Below, one piece after another: positions 16,039-25,186 of a stretch of DNA of 64,000 bases; the stretch's first letter is position 1, and each line of letters starts with the position of its first letter. The translations under genes were made by a program, and so were the position numbers. The notes beneath the pieces are model-generated. The model was not told the origin of the DNA. It ran no database searches and worked only from the letters and a program-made list of their open reading frames with translations. Origin of the DNA: Eutrophocola sp963925675 (lineage in GTDB: Bacteria; Pseudomonadota; Gammaproteobacteria; Pseudomonadales; Pseudohongiellaceae); contig CAWUSW010000073.1 in the NCBI GenBank assembly GCA_963925675.1, positions 12,158-76,157 on the forward strand, given 5' to 3'.

Positions 16039-16281
16039 ATGAAAATATCCAAGCAACTAATCCTTTTTCTAATAGTATTAACCGGCATGGTGAGTGTGAA
16101 TTCTTACGCTGGAAAAGATGAGAAGGTCTTTGTTTGCCATAAGACACAGAGTAATAATGACGAAAACGGACAGAAAGTCGTCCTCCTTTTTGTTTCGAAA
16201 AAAGCAGCCGATGTTCATGAGGAGCTTCATGGCGACACAATAGGTTCTGAAGATTGTGCTCTTACTCCTCCTTATGATTAA
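16039..16281 (+). CDS. Small secreted protein with CHK...H..LHGD motif
   Basis: An 80-residue protein. Residues 1-24 are a signal peptide ending ...VNSYA, leaving a mature peptide of about 56 residues. Its core KVFVCHKT...VLLFVSKKAADVHEELHGDTIGSEDC resembles short modules of the form CHK..., VS..A...HL.HGD and ..C that recur in secreted proteins of environmental bacteria. It has two cysteines, likely disulfide-bonded, and two conserved-looking histidines. No function is known to me. It is a monocistronic unit with its own terminator at 16306. Confidence 0.65.
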   Translation: MKISKQLILFLIVLTGMVSVNSYAGKDEKVFVCHKTQSNNDENGQKVVLLFVSKKAADVHEELHGDTIGSEDCALTPPYD

Positions 16282-16305
16282 TAATTCGAATTGATATAAT
16301 AGAAG

Positions 16306-16334
16306 AGCCGGGTTTATTAACCCGGCTTTTTTTT
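16306..16334 (+). terminator. Rho-independent terminator after the small secreted protein
   Basis: Perfect 9-base stem AGCCGGGTT / AACCCGGCT with loop TATT, followed by eight T residues (16327-16334). Confidence 0.95.
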
Positions 16335-16359
16335 CTGTAAAAATTGCAATCATATTCCA

Positions 16360-17223
16360 ATGATTAATCTGGCAATTATCCAGCACTTACTCGAGCTGGC
16401 GGTGCCGGTTGAAAGCATGCGCCTGGCGATGGGCGGTAGTATCAATCAGTCCTATCTGATCACGCTCACTGACCAGCGCGAAATTTTTGTTAAAAGCCAT
16501 CGGCGCCAGAGTATTCCCGGCATGTATGCCGCCGAATTCAAGGCGCTGCAGTTATTGTCACACCCCAAGGCATTGTTGGTTCCGAACCCCCTGTATCAGA
16601 ACGAAGACTTCCTGGTGATGGACGCATTTCAGCAAGGGCCTGCCGCCAGTGACTGGCAGGAACAGATGGGGCGCGGCCTGGCGTCTTTGCACCATGCCAC
16701 CCTGCAACGGCAATGCGGTTTCGACATGGACACTTACCTGGGCACATTCAAACAAACTAACCTGTGGCAGGATGACTGGATTGGCTTCTGGCGTGATCAA
16801 CGCCTCACTGCTCAGTTTGCTTTATTGATGGAGCACTTATCGGTTCATGATCCGCTGCTGAAAGCCGCAGATAAACTCATGGCTCGGCTTGATGACCTGC
16901 TTGCCTGTGATCCGGAGCCCGCTGTGCTACTTCATGGCGATCTCTGGTCAGGCAATGCCGCGTCCAATGCAAAAGGTGAACCGGTGATCTTTGACCCGGC
17001 CAGTTACTATGGCCAGCGGGAAGCGGAATTTGGCATGATGCGTTTATTTGGCGGTTTTGGGCCAGAGTGTGAAGCTGCCTATCAGGAGGTGTGGCCATTC
17101 CAGCCGGGCCATGAGCGCCGTGTCGAAGTGTATAAGCTTTACCATCAGCTAAATCACCTGAACCTATTTGGCCCCCATGCTTATTACAATGGCTCTCTGC
17201 ATACCATCCAGGGCTTGATTTGA
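16360..17223 (+). CDS. Fructosamine kinase family protein (YniA-like)
   Basis: A 287-residue cytosolic small-molecule kinase of the fructosamine-3-kinase/aminoglycoside phosphotransferase fold. It probably phosphorylates sugar amines formed by glycation. Visible landmarks are the glycine-rich GGSINQSYLI near residue 25, the ATP lysine in IFVKSH (K45), the catalytic loop LHGDLWSGN (about 191-199) and the metal-binding DPASYYGQREAEFGM (about 212-226). Length is the family norm. The ATG lies 25 bases after the preceding terminator, so its promoter must overlap that region. It converges with the molybdenum hydroxylase gene. Confidence 0.88.
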   Translation: MINLAIIQHLLELAVPVESMRLAMGGSINQSYLITLTDQREIFVKSHRRQSIPGMYAAEFKALQLLSHPKALLVPNPLYQNEDFLVMDAFQQGPAASDWQEQMGRGLASLHHATLQRQCGFDMDTYLGTFKQTNLWQDDWIGFWRDQRLTAQFALLMEHLSVHDPLLKAADKLMARLDDLLACDPEPAVLLHGDLWSGNAASNAKGEPVIFDPASYYGQREAEFGMMRLFGGFGPECEAAYQEVWPFQPGHERRVEVYKLYHQLNHLNLFGPHAYYNGSLHTIQGLI

Positions 17224-17252
17224 GAAGGCATATACCAGGCATATATTTACGA

Positions 17253-19460
17253 TTATCCCGCCAGCGTCTCCAATACCCGTTCCCGGGTAAATGGATACAT
17301 GGTCATGCGTTTCCCCGTTGCATCAAAAAATGCATTGGCAATGGCGGCCGCAGCAGCAGCCATCACTTCTTCACCAGCGCCGGAAGAGGCTTCATCCAGG
17401 CGCTGGACGATCACCGGCGTAACCTGCGGGCACTGTTCAAAGCGCAGGATGGGATAAGAGCCCCAGTCCAGAGAGGTCACATTGGTTTTGTTGAAGGTCA
17501 CTTCTTCCAGCAGCATGCGACTTGCTGTTTGCACAAGCTGGCCAATAATCTGGTTTTCTACATTTGACGTATTGACCACTAAACCGGCATCGATAGCGCC
17601 GTAAAGGTGAAGGATCTTTACCTCGCCACTTTCTTTGTTTACTTCAATCTCGGCCACCGCGCCACCATGGGAGGCCAGGTGAGTGCCAACCCCAATGCCT
17701 CTGCCTTGAACGATATTCGCCGTTGACAAATCATTGGCAGGCGGGCGTGCTTGCCAATTGGCGGCTTCAGCAGCAGCATTTAACACGCCAAGCCAGTGAT
17801 ACTCGCTGATGTTCTGCTGGCGAAATTGCCAGGGGTCCATGCGCAGCTGAAAGGCGAGATCATCAATGGCCTGCTCGGAGACGAAGGCAAAGGATAAATC
17901 TACGGGAGAACGAAGCCAGGCTCCCTTCAGATAATCCAGTCCCGGGACGTGATGATTTAACAGATAACGATTAGGAATATCATACATGCCGCCCAGAGTG
18001 CGCGGATTGATCTGCTGGGCCGGAAAGGGCGGCCACTCTGCGGCAGTGGTACCTTTTGCTGTTTGTTCACTGGTTTCAATGAGGCTCCAGTGATGTTGCC
18101 AGCCTTCATACTCATAACTGATCAGCTTGCCTTCGCTATCGGCAGATACCCTGGCTTTACCAATATGAGCGGGGCCATAGGTGTCCCAGCCATGTTCATC
18201 CCAGCGCATGAACTGCACCCGCACCGGGCGCTTGACCATGCTCGACATCAGTGCCGCAGCCTGGGCCACATCATCCCAGCAACTGTGACCGAAGGTGCCA
18301 GCCGCTTCATGGTATTGCACGCGCACCTGTTCTGGTGACAAGCCCAGCAGGTTGGCGATGCTGGTGCGAGTGTTGTATACATCCTGTGAAGAACACATGA
18401 TCAGCGCTGCATTATCAGTAACCTCTGCCAGGGCGCAGTTGGGGGCAAAAGGCACATGTGCCTGGTAGGGGCCGGTAGCATGGAACTGTGTTTTTATCGG
18501 GGCATTTTCGAAGGCAGCGACATCGCCTTCCTCCAGGGCAACGCGTTCATTGGTAGCGCCATTTTCCATCTGGCTAAACAGATTTTCATTGGTGGGCAGG
18601 TTTTCAGGTAAGTCCCAATTTACTTCCAGTTGATTAGCGGCTTTCACGGCGTCCCATTCGCGCTGCGCAAGCACGCCAATAAAGTTATTCATTCTGACAA
18701 CCCTGGCACCGGGAATATGACTGATGGAATCCTCATTAACACTGATGACCTGCACGCCGTCCTTGTAAGCACCCTGGCCGCGCGGGCGAACAATTCTGCC
18801 ATGCAGCATGTCGGGCAGACGCAGGTGCTGAATATACTGATAAGTGCCGGTAACCTTCAGAGGCATATCAAGACGCGGAAAAGGGGTGGCGACCAGTGTG
18901 TAATCTTCAGGATTTTTCACGGGCGCATTCCCGGTAAAAGCCAGGTTAAAAAGTTTATCGCCTATTAATTCCCCATAAGTAAGATTGCTGTTAGCACTGC
19001 CATTACTAATATTCCCGTTCTCTACAGTCAGGTTCTCAGCAGGGACCTGCAGTCGTTCTGCGGCCATTTGGATTAAGGCCTGTCTGGCTTCTGCCGCTGC
19101 TCGCTTCACTTGTGGTCCGCCAACCCTGATGGCTGAACTGGAATAGGTGCCGCCCTGATTCGGTGTGACATGAGTGTCCAGGCCGGCCGTTCTGACCTGG
19201 TCCATGGATAAATCCAGCTCTTCTGCCGCAACCTGTAATAATGCTGTAGAACAGCCCTGACCCAATTCAGCAAAACCGATAAAAACCGTGGCGCTGTTGT
19301 CTTGATGGATGGCGATCCAGCTGTCGATTTGCTCGGGGTCGGGCGGGCCAGCCATTTGCGCGGTACTGGATTTTATAAAGCCAAAATTAATGACCAGCAC
19401 GCCACCGGCTTTTAACAAGTCTCTGCGTTTTATTGGCAACAAGGTATGTTTGTTTTTCAT
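17253..19460 (-). CDS. Tat-exported molybdopterin-binding subunit of xanthine-dehydrogenase-family hydroxylase
   Basis: About 735 residues from ATG 19460, chosen because AGGAGGAG lies just upstream and the ATG overlaps the stop of the iron-sulfur gene (ATGA). The N-terminus has a twin-arginine signal (KRRDLLKAGG), so the folded enzyme is exported. The rest matches the large subunit of isoquinoline 1-oxidoreductase/aldehyde-oxidase type enzymes: GFAELGQGCSTALLQVAAEE, FPRLDMPLKVTG, the molybdopterin segment GTFGHSCWDD, and a C-terminal SGAGEEVMAAAAAAIANAF with the probable active-site glutamate. The substrate is unknown. No cytochrome or XdhC-like maturation gene is adjacent. Confidence 0.88.
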   Translation of the reverse strand: MKNKHTLLPIKRRDLLKAGGVLVINFGFIKSSTAQMAGPPDPEQIDSWIAIHQDNSATVFIGFAELGQGCSTALLQVAAEELDLSMDQVRTAGLDTHVTPNQGGTYSSSAIRVGGPQVKRAAAEARQALIQMAAERLQVPAENLTVENGNISNGSANSNLTYGELIGDKLFNLAFTGNAPVKNPEDYTLVATPFPRLDMPLKVTGTYQYIQHLRLPDMLHGRIVRPRGQGAYKDGVQVISVNEDSISHIPGARVVRMNNFIGVLAQREWDAVKAANQLEVNWDLPENLPTNENLFSQMENGATNERVALEEGDVAAFENAPIKTQFHATGPYQAHVPFAPNCALAEVTDNAALIMCSSQDVYNTRTSIANLLGLSPEQVRVQYHEAAGTFGHSCWDDVAQAAALMSSMVKRPVRVQFMRWDEHGWDTYGPAHIGKARVSADSEGKLISYEYEGWQHHWSLIETSEQTAKGTTAAEWPPFPAQQINPRTLGGMYDIPNRYLLNHHVPGLDYLKGAWLRSPVDLSFAFVSEQAIDDLAFQLRMDPWQFRQQNISEYHWLGVLNAAAEAANWQARPPANDLSTANIVQGRGIGVGTHLASHGGAVAEIEVNKESGEVKILHLYGAIDAGLVVNTSNVENQIIGQLVQTASRMLLEEVTFNKTNVTSLDWGSYPILRFEQCPQVTPVIVQRLDEASSGAGEEVMAAAAAAIANAFFDATGKRMTMYPFTRERVLETLAG

Positions 19461-19987
19461 GCCTGCTCCTCCTTGTTGGCAGGAGAAACTATTGCAGCTG
19501 AGCGCATCACGGCTGAGGCTTTTTTTATAGCGCTGATTATTTTTGGATAGGTGCCGCAGCGACATAAATGGCCATTCATGGCACGACGGATTTCTGTTTC
19601 ACTGGGATTGGGATTTTCCAGTAACAGTTCGGTGCCCTTGATGATCATGCCGTTATAACAATAGCCGCATTGCAATGCCTGTTCTTCAATCAGGGCATCC
19701 TGCAAAGGCATGCGTTGGGGAATTTGTTGTTGGCCGGTAGCCGCGGCATAAAATGCCGTGATGCCTTCCAGCGTTGTAATGGTTTTGTTCGCCAGTGCGG
19801 ATATGGGTGTGACGCAAGCCCGGGTTTCCACCCCATCAACAAGCACAGAGCAGGAGCCGCATTGGGCCAGGCCGCAACCGAAGCGAGGACCTTTTAGCTG
19901 TAATTCATCGCTCAGTACATACAACAAAGGGGTATCTGCCGAAGCATCAACCTCAATGTCTATACCGTTAATGTTTAATTGCGTCAT
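19457..19987 (-). CDS. [2Fe-2S] subunit of xanthine-dehydrogenase-family hydroxylase
   Basis: A 176-residue electron-transfer subunit with two [2Fe-2S] clusters. The plant-ferredoxin-like domain has GCGLAQCGSCSVLVDG plus a later Cys in ETRACVTP. The helical domain has LQCGYCYNGMI and HLCRCGTYPKI. It partners with the molybdopterin subunit encoded downstream with a four-base overlap, giving the two-subunit IorAB-like arrangement. It carries no signal peptide itself and would be co-exported with the Tat-tagged large subunit. The C-terminus is slightly longer than usual. Confidence 0.9.
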   Translation of the reverse strand: MTQLNINGIDIEVDASADTPLLYVLSDELQLKGPRFGCGLAQCGSCSVLVDGVETRACVTPISALANKTITTLEGITAFYAAATGQQQIPQRMPLQDALIEEQALQCGYCYNGMIIKGTELLLENPNPSETEIRRAMNGHLCRCGTYPKIISAIKKASAVMRSAAIVSPANKEEQA

Positions 19988-20065
19988 GTGAGACTCTCCG
20001 CTGATTCAGACAGGGATACTAATATGAATAGGGCTTGAGTTCATCCTTGTGGTGAATGAAATTAT

Positions 20066-21415
20066 TTACAGGCTAAAAATGATAAGAAAGGGCAAGGACA
20101 AGCCTGCGGCCAACAGGGCATAGGGCAGTTGTGTGCGGACATGATCCAGATGATTGCAGCCGGATGCCAATGAGGCGAGTACGGTGGAGTCTGAAATCGG
20201 CGAGCAATGGTCACCAAAAACTCCCCCGCCAAGCACAGCAGCCAGCAGTAAGGACGGAGACAGGTCACTAGTAATGGCCACCGGAATAGCCACCGGAAGC
20301 AAAATACCAAAGGTGCCCCAGGAGGTACCCGTGGTGAATGAAATAATGCCGGCGGTGATGAATACCACCGGGGCAATTCCCCACAAAGGCAAGGTGTCGG
20401 AAATAAGTCCGGCAATAAATGGTCCAGTTCCCAGCGCCTGCATGCTACTGCCCAGAGAAAAGGCCAGCAGTATTATGGAGACAGCAGGAAGCAATTCCCC
20501 CATGCCTTTAAAACAAATTTCTGTCAGCTCAGGAAGGGAATATTTTTTGTCTATACTTAACAAAAGCAGGGCAGTAATGATGGCCAGTACTACGGCATAC
20601 AGGACAGAGCTGGATCCGGAACCGGCAATCATGTTGCCCTTGCCGGTATAAAGCATGAAGCCGGTAAAGCTGATAATCAGGGTAAGAATAGGGACAATAA
20701 AGTAACGTGCCTTTCCTGGCTGATGCTTGGGCAAATAATCAGTATGTGTCTCTATCGCTTTCTCGTGGCTGGCCAGGGTAAACATCACCTTATTGGTCCA
20801 GCAGGTATAAAAAACGATCAATAGAGTAAAGATTGCATACATATTCAGGGGAATACTGCCAAGCATCACTGCCATCGGGTTTTCCAGACCATATCCGTCC
20901 AGTAATCCAAGGATATAGGCGCCCCAGCCGTTGAGTAAAATCAGTACACTCACTGGCGAGCAGGTGGAATCAATAATATAGGCCAGGCGGGCGCGGCTCA
21001 TTTTGAAGCGATCAAACAGGCTCTGTGCAAAAATTCCCGAGGCCAGCACGCTCAGGTAGCTTTCGATGAAAATGACGATGCCGAGCAGAGTTGTCAGAAT
21101 GCCGGTAGAACGAGCTGATCTGGCAATATTGCGGGTCAGCAGAATCTCAACGAAGGCTATAACCCCGCCGCTGTTCCTGACCAGGGCAAGCAAAGCGCCA
21201 ATAAGCAGGCTAAACAGCAAGATTTCGGTATTGCCGCTTGAGCTGAATATTCCCGTTATGCGAGCAATGCTGCCGGTGAAAGCCGACAAGGGATTAAATG
21301 AGGCGAGGAGAAATTCAGCACTGAAAAGCGCGACTGTTAATGCCAGGATAACTTCCCGCTTCCAGATGGCTACCACGACAGCCAGTAAGGGAGGAAGGGT
21401 GGTAAACCAATCCAT
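20066..21415 (-). CDS. Na+/H+ antiporter NhaC family protein
   Basis: A 449-residue inner-membrane protein with about 11-12 hydrophobic segments. The family signature is visible in GTSWGTFGILLPVAIPVA and VFGDHCSPISDSTVLAS, which match NhaC-type antiporters. The middle includes ESYLSVLASGIFAQSLFDRFK and SRARLAYIIDSTCSPVSVL. It probably exchanges Na+ or an organic cation for protons. Some NhaC-like proteins are amino-acid/decarboxylation-product exchangers instead. It stands alone, about 80 bases from the iron-sulfur subunit start. Confidence 0.88.
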   Translation of the reverse strand: MDWFTTLPPLLAVVVAIWKREVILALTVALFSAEFLLASFNPLSAFTGSIARITGIFSSSGNTEILLFSLLIGALLALVRNSGGVIAFVEILLTRNIARSARSTGILTTLLGIVIFIESYLSVLASGIFAQSLFDRFKMSRARLAYIIDSTCSPVSVLILLNGWGAYILGLLDGYGLENPMAVMLGSIPLNMYAIFTLLIVFYTCWTNKVMFTLASHEKAIETHTDYLPKHQPGKARYFIVPILTLIISFTGFMLYTGKGNMIAGSGSSSVLYAVVLAIITALLLLSIDKKYSLPELTEICFKGMGELLPAVSIILLAFSLGSSMQALGTGPFIAGLISDTLPLWGIAPVVFITAGIISFTTGTSWGTFGILLPVAIPVAITSDLSPSLLLAAVLGGGVFGDHCSPISDSTVLASLASGCNHLDHVRTQLPYALLAAGLSLPFLIIFSL

Positions 21416-21577
21416 AGAACATCCAATCGGGGTTTGTTTTAAACAGGGTGTGCAGGGTACATTACCTGCTTAATTTGTTAAGTACAATGAGGGGCTCTGT
21501 GCACGGTAGAGGAGGGTGCTATAGTTGATGATCTGCAGGTTTTTCCTGTTTCAGAAAGGAGGGAGACAGGCAATTAC

Positions 21578-21985
21578 TCAACTGACTAAAGGGAGTAATT
21601 CGATAAGGTCATCGTTGCTGACCTGAAAGCCATTATTGCTATACCAGTCACGCAGAGTGCGTGAGTCACCTTTGATTTCACCCGTCAGTCGAATGATATT
21701 GCTGTCGCGGCAATATTGAATAACTTCCTGGAGAAGTGATGTGCCTAGGCCACGGTGTCGATAATTTTGTGAGATTTCGATCATTTTCAACTCATAGGAT
21801 GAGTAGGTATCAGAGTCAAACATGTCGATGACATTTTCGACTCTTTTTCTCCGAGGGCGAACTTTTTTCAGACGCGCATAACCGATGGGTGCTGCATTAT
21901 CAAATACGCGGAAGAGTAGTTTCTCCCCCGTACAGATTGGTGGCAAAATATTTATAGTTGCCTTGTTAGCGAGCCCGGTGTTCAT
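21578..21985 (-). CDS. GNAT-family N-acetyltransferase
   Basis: A 135-residue single-domain protein. Acetyl-CoA-binding motif A is visible as SQNYRHRGLGTSLLQEVIQYC (Q/R-x-x-G-x-G type), preceded by the beta4 strand ELKMIEI and followed by LRDWYSNNGFQV, the usual motif B ending. An Arg/Lys-rich loop (KKVRPRRKRVE) precedes the core. The acetyl acceptor is unknown. It is a single-gene unit divergent from rsmJ across an AT-rich 119-base gap. Confidence 0.82.
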   Translation of the reverse strand: MNTGLANKATINILPPICTGEKLLFRVFDNAAPIGYARLKKVRPRRKRVENVIDMFDSDTYSSYELKMIEISQNYRHRGLGTSLLQEVIQYCRDSNIIRLTGEIKGDSRTLRDWYSNNGFQVSNDDLIELLPLVS

Positions 21986-22104
21986 GGTCTACTTGTACTC
22001 TTTGCCTTATATTTATAGTATATTAAACCAACTAATTCAGATAGTTATATCAATTAATTAAAGTAAATTATTAATAAAATAAGTTTTTTACCCTCTATAA
22101 GTGA

Positions 22105-22905
22105 ATGCTAATGCAGCTAATTATCGAAAAGTGTGACTCAGTAGACATTTCCATGCTTGATGGATACTTAAATATCAAAGATTTACAGGTGTTCCTTGAC
22201 AAGGAAAGCATCCCTGAAAACTACTCAGGTTTAATATTGCACTGCGCAGAGGGTGGGCTTTCAATCAGTTGTTCTGGAAATAAGCCTGCCTCTCCCACAC
22301 AAATCAATTTTAGTAGTGACTCCCTGCAGTATCGGCTCAATACGTCAAAACGTTCTGAGGGATTATTAAAAGCCGTAGGCCTGGATAAGTACTCCTTACC
22401 TCTTCACATTCTTGACGGAACCGCCGGGCTTGGCACCGATGCCTATATCATGGCGGCCATGGGCTGTCAGGTAAGTATGCTGGAAAAATCACCGATAATG
22501 GCAGCCTTGCTCAATGATGGGCTTAAGCGGGGGATAAATTCCGCCGATCCACGTCAGAAATCATACCTGCAGAGAATGACGCTGTATTTCACTGATGTCA
22601 TAAGCTACTTAAGCGGAATAGAACAATCAGCAATAAAACCGGATGTGATTTATCTGGACCCAATGTTTCCTGCCAGAGAAAAGTCTGCCAAGGTTAAGAA
22701 GGATATGGCACTGATGCAGAAACTTTTGCCTGCCAATGACAATGTCGAGGAAATGCTTGATATCGCATTACGTACTGCCGGTAAAAGAGTGGTGCTGAAA
22801 AGGCCGGGAAAGGCTAATGCAAAAGCAATGAAAGGGGCCAGCCCCAGGCCTGAATTTCAGGTGCCCGGCAAGGCTTGTCATTTTCAGGTGTATTTAACGG
22901 CCTAG
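22105..22905 (+). CDS. rsmJ: 16S rRNA (guanine1516-N2)-methyltransferase RsmJ
   Basis: A SAM-dependent methyltransferase that modifies G1516 of 16S rRNA, 266 residues. The SAM-binding motif I is HILDGTAGLGTDAYIMAAMG and the catalytic/target motif is VIYLDPMFPAREKSAKVKKD, both diagnostic of RsmJ (formerly YhiQ). RSEGLLKAVGL precedes motif I as in the family. Start is ATG 22105 or ATG 22111; the difference is two residues. It is convergent with dapE. Confidence 0.9.
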   Translation: MLMQLIIEKCDSVDISMLDGYLNIKDLQVFLDKESIPENYSGLILHCAEGGLSISCSGNKPASPTQINFSSDSLQYRLNTSKRSEGLLKAVGLDKYSLPLHILDGTAGLGTDAYIMAAMGCQVSMLEKSPIMAALLNDGLKRGINSADPRQKSYLQRMTLYFTDVISYLSGIEQSAIKPDVIYLDPMFPAREKSAKVKKDMALMQKLLPANDNVEEMLDIALRTAGKRVVLKRPGKANAKAMKGASPRPEFQVPGKACHFQVYLTA

Positions 22906-22948
22906 CCTGGTAGTAATGACGGTGTTTATTTATTGCCGAGCCAAGGTT

Positions 22949-24076
22949 TCAGGCAAGAATTCGCCCCAGGATAGATTCGAATATTCGAGACAATCTCTCC
23001 AGATCTTCAACGAGTACTTCTTCATTCACTTTATGAATACTTTTGTTACACGGCCCCACTTCCACCACTTGTGTACCAGTGGGGGCAATAAAGCGGCCGT
23101 CACTGGTACCGCCACCTGTTGAAAGTTCAGTTTCCAAGCCAGTGACTTCCTTGATGGCTTCTTTTACCGCTCCGGTGAGTACCCCTTCCGAGGTAATAAA
23201 TGGATTTCCGGATAACTGCCATTCCAGAGAATAATCAGAATAATGCCGGTTGAGTAATACTTCTGTCTTTTCCTGAAGCTGCTCTGCACTTAGTTCTGAA
23301 GAAAAGCGAAAATTAAACAAAGCCGTCATCTCTCCGGGAATAACATTATTGGTGCCTTCGCCAGCATGGATATTAGATATCTGGAAGCTGGTCGGAGGAA
23401 AATATTCATTTCCCTGGTCCCATTCAACTTCACACAAGGCTGCCAGGGCGGGCATAAATTGGTGTATCGGGTTGCAGGCTAAATCAGGATAGGCCACATG
23501 GCCTTCCGTGCCATGCACGGTCAAGATGCCATTGAGCGAGCCGCGTCGGCCATTTCTGATGACATCGCCGAGCATCACGCTGCTGGAGGGTTCGCCAACG
23601 ATGCAATAATCAATTTTCTCGTCTCGGCCTTGCAGTACTTCAATGACACGTCGAGTACCATCCAGCGCCACGCTTTCCTCATCACTGGTAACGAGAAAGG
23701 CAATGCTGCCAGAAAAATCAGGGTTGTCAGTAATAAAACGTTCACATGCTGTCAGCATGGCGGCAAGGCTGCCTTTCATATCAGCAGCCCCTCTGCCAAA
23801 AAGTCGGCCATCGCGCACTTCAGGCTTGAAAGGATCAGATTGCCATTGCTCAAGATTCCCCGGTGGCACTACATCGGTATGCCCGGCAAAACAAAGCAGT
23901 GGCGAGCTATCACCACGCCTTGCCCAGAAATTGGAGACCTCGCCAAAGGGCAGTGACTCAATGGTAAAGCCCAGTTTTTCCAGACGCGCACAAAGCAATG
24001 CCTGGCAGTCACCATCAGCAGGACTGATTGATGACCTGCTGATCAAGTCGCAGGTGAGTTCCAGTGTTGCTGTCAT
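22949..24076 (-). CDS. dapE: Succinyl-diaminopimelate desuccinylase
   Basis: A cytosolic 375-residue zinc peptidase-like enzyme that releases succinate from N-succinyl-LL-DAP in lysine and peptidoglycan-precursor synthesis. Metal ligands are visible in CFAGHTDVVPPG, GRGAADMKGS, TSDEESVALDG (catalytic Glu) and the C-terminal GPCNKSIHKVNEEV; the dimerisation domain lies between about 180 and 290. It is downstream of dapD (21 bases) in a dapD-dapE unit, as in Pseudomonas. Confidence 0.96.
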   Translation of the reverse strand: MTATLELTCDLISRSSISPADGDCQALLCARLEKLGFTIESLPFGEVSNFWARRGDSSPLLCFAGHTDVVPPGNLEQWQSDPFKPEVRDGRLFGRGAADMKGSLAAMLTACERFITDNPDFSGSIAFLVTSDEESVALDGTRRVIEVLQGRDEKIDYCIVGEPSSSVMLGDVIRNGRRGSLNGILTVHGTEGHVAYPDLACNPIHQFMPALAALCEVEWDQGNEYFPPTSFQISNIHAGEGTNNVIPGEMTALFNFRFSSELSAEQLQEKTEVLLNRHYSDYSLEWQLSGNPFITSEGVLTGAVKEAIKEVTGLETELSTGGGTSDGRFIAPTGTQVVEVGPCNKSIHKVNEEVLVEDLERLSRIFESILGRILA

Positions 24077-24097
24077 AGTTGTCTGCTCATGGACAGG

Positions 24098-25114
24098 TTA
24101 ATTATGGGAGTGCAGTTCAGCATTTAATTCTATTGAGGTCTTGTTGGTCCGACATTCGACAACTCCGCTTGTGGAGTTGCGGATGAATAATAAATCGTCT
24201 TTGTTAGAAAACTCCCGCGCTTTGACAACTTCAACAGGATTTAACTCGCTGTCCATAACCGTGACCTTGGTGTTCGCAGTAATGTAGAGGCCAGCTTCAA
24301 TAATGCACCGGTCACCAAGAGGGAAGCCAAGACCTGCGTTGGCGCCAATCAGGCAGTTTTTGCCGATTGAGATTACTTCAGTACCGCCGCCAGAAAGTGT
24401 GCCCATGATGCTGCAGCCGCCGCCCAGGTCGCTGTGTTCTCCGACAAAAACACCCGCGGAAATGCGACCTTCAATCATGGCTGCGCCTTCGGTTCCGGCA
24501 TTAAAGTTTATAAAGCCTTCGTGCATAATTGTTGTACCTTCGCCAATGTATGCACCCAGCCTGACTCTGGCAGTATCCGCAATACGAACACCGGTTGGAA
24601 CGACATAATTTGTCATTTTCGGAAATTTGTCGACAGACAACACGTCAATTGTTTCATTCTTCAAACGAGCTTCCATCTGCCTGATGGCAAGCTCATCTAT
24701 CGCCATGGCACCCCGGTTTGTCCATGCCACATTAGGCAGCAATCCAAACATGCCGTCCAGATTGACCTGGTGTGGTTTTACCAGACGATGGGAAAGAAGA
24801 TGCAATTTCAGATATACCTCTGGCACGGTCTGTGGTTTTTCATCACTTTCCAGTATTACGGCGACAAGTGGTTCATGGTGTTCCTGAAGGATGCCCAAAA
24901 GTTTGGACACATCTTGATCCTTGATTTGCGTGGCGAGCAAGGATACCTGTACAGAGGGTATTTCCGTTGTCAGATTGCCGCCTTCATAATTCAGAGCTTT
25001 GAGGAGCGGCGCGATTAAATCTAGCGAAGGATTGAGCCAGGGGTCGGGGTAATACACTTCCAGATAGTTTCCAGAAGAATCCTTGGTGCCTACACCCAAT
25101 GCAAAACTAAACAT
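24098..25114 (-). CDS. dapD: Tetrahydrodipicolinate N-succinyltransferase (Pseudomonas-type DapD)
   Basis: A 338-residue trimeric acyltransferase that uses succinyl-CoA, cytosolic, in the DAP pathway. The C-terminal part is a left-handed beta helix with hexapeptide repeats (VRLGAYIGEGTTIMHEGFIN, GRISAGVFVGEHSDLGGG, GKNCLIGANAGLGFPLGD). The length is about 65 residues greater than E. coli DapD (274) and matches the longer Pseudomonas form. It lies upstream of dapE; yffB begins 72 bases further upstream on the same strand. Confidence 0.95.
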   Translation of the reverse strand: MFSFALGVGTKDSSGNYLEVYYPDPWLNPSLDLIAPLLKALNYEGGNLTTEIPSVQVSLLATQIKDQDVSKLLGILQEHHEPLVAVILESDEKPQTVPEVYLKLHLLSHRLVKPHQVNLDGMFGLLPNVAWTNRGAMAIDELAIRQMEARLKNETIDVLSVDKFPKMTNYVVPTGVRIADTARVRLGAYIGEGTTIMHEGFINFNAGTEGAAMIEGRISAGVFVGEHSDLGGGCSIMGTLSGGGTEVISIGKNCLIGANAGLGFPLGDRCIIEAGLYITANTKVTVMDSELNPVEVVKAREFSNKDDLLFIRNSTSGVVECRTNKTSIELNAELHSHN

Positions 25115-25186
25115 GGCGAAATATTCCTGTATTTAATGAATGGATCAATTATCTTTTTTAAAATATAAAGTCGAAAAAAAGTCAAA

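Noticed and set aside
23498..23956. 152-codon frame antisense to dapE
   Set aside because: Shadow of DapE, which has all its metal-binding motifs in the other strand.
24434..25018. 194-codon frame antisense to dapD
   Set aside because: Explained by the strongly supported DapD frame on the opposite strand; no motif or start signal.
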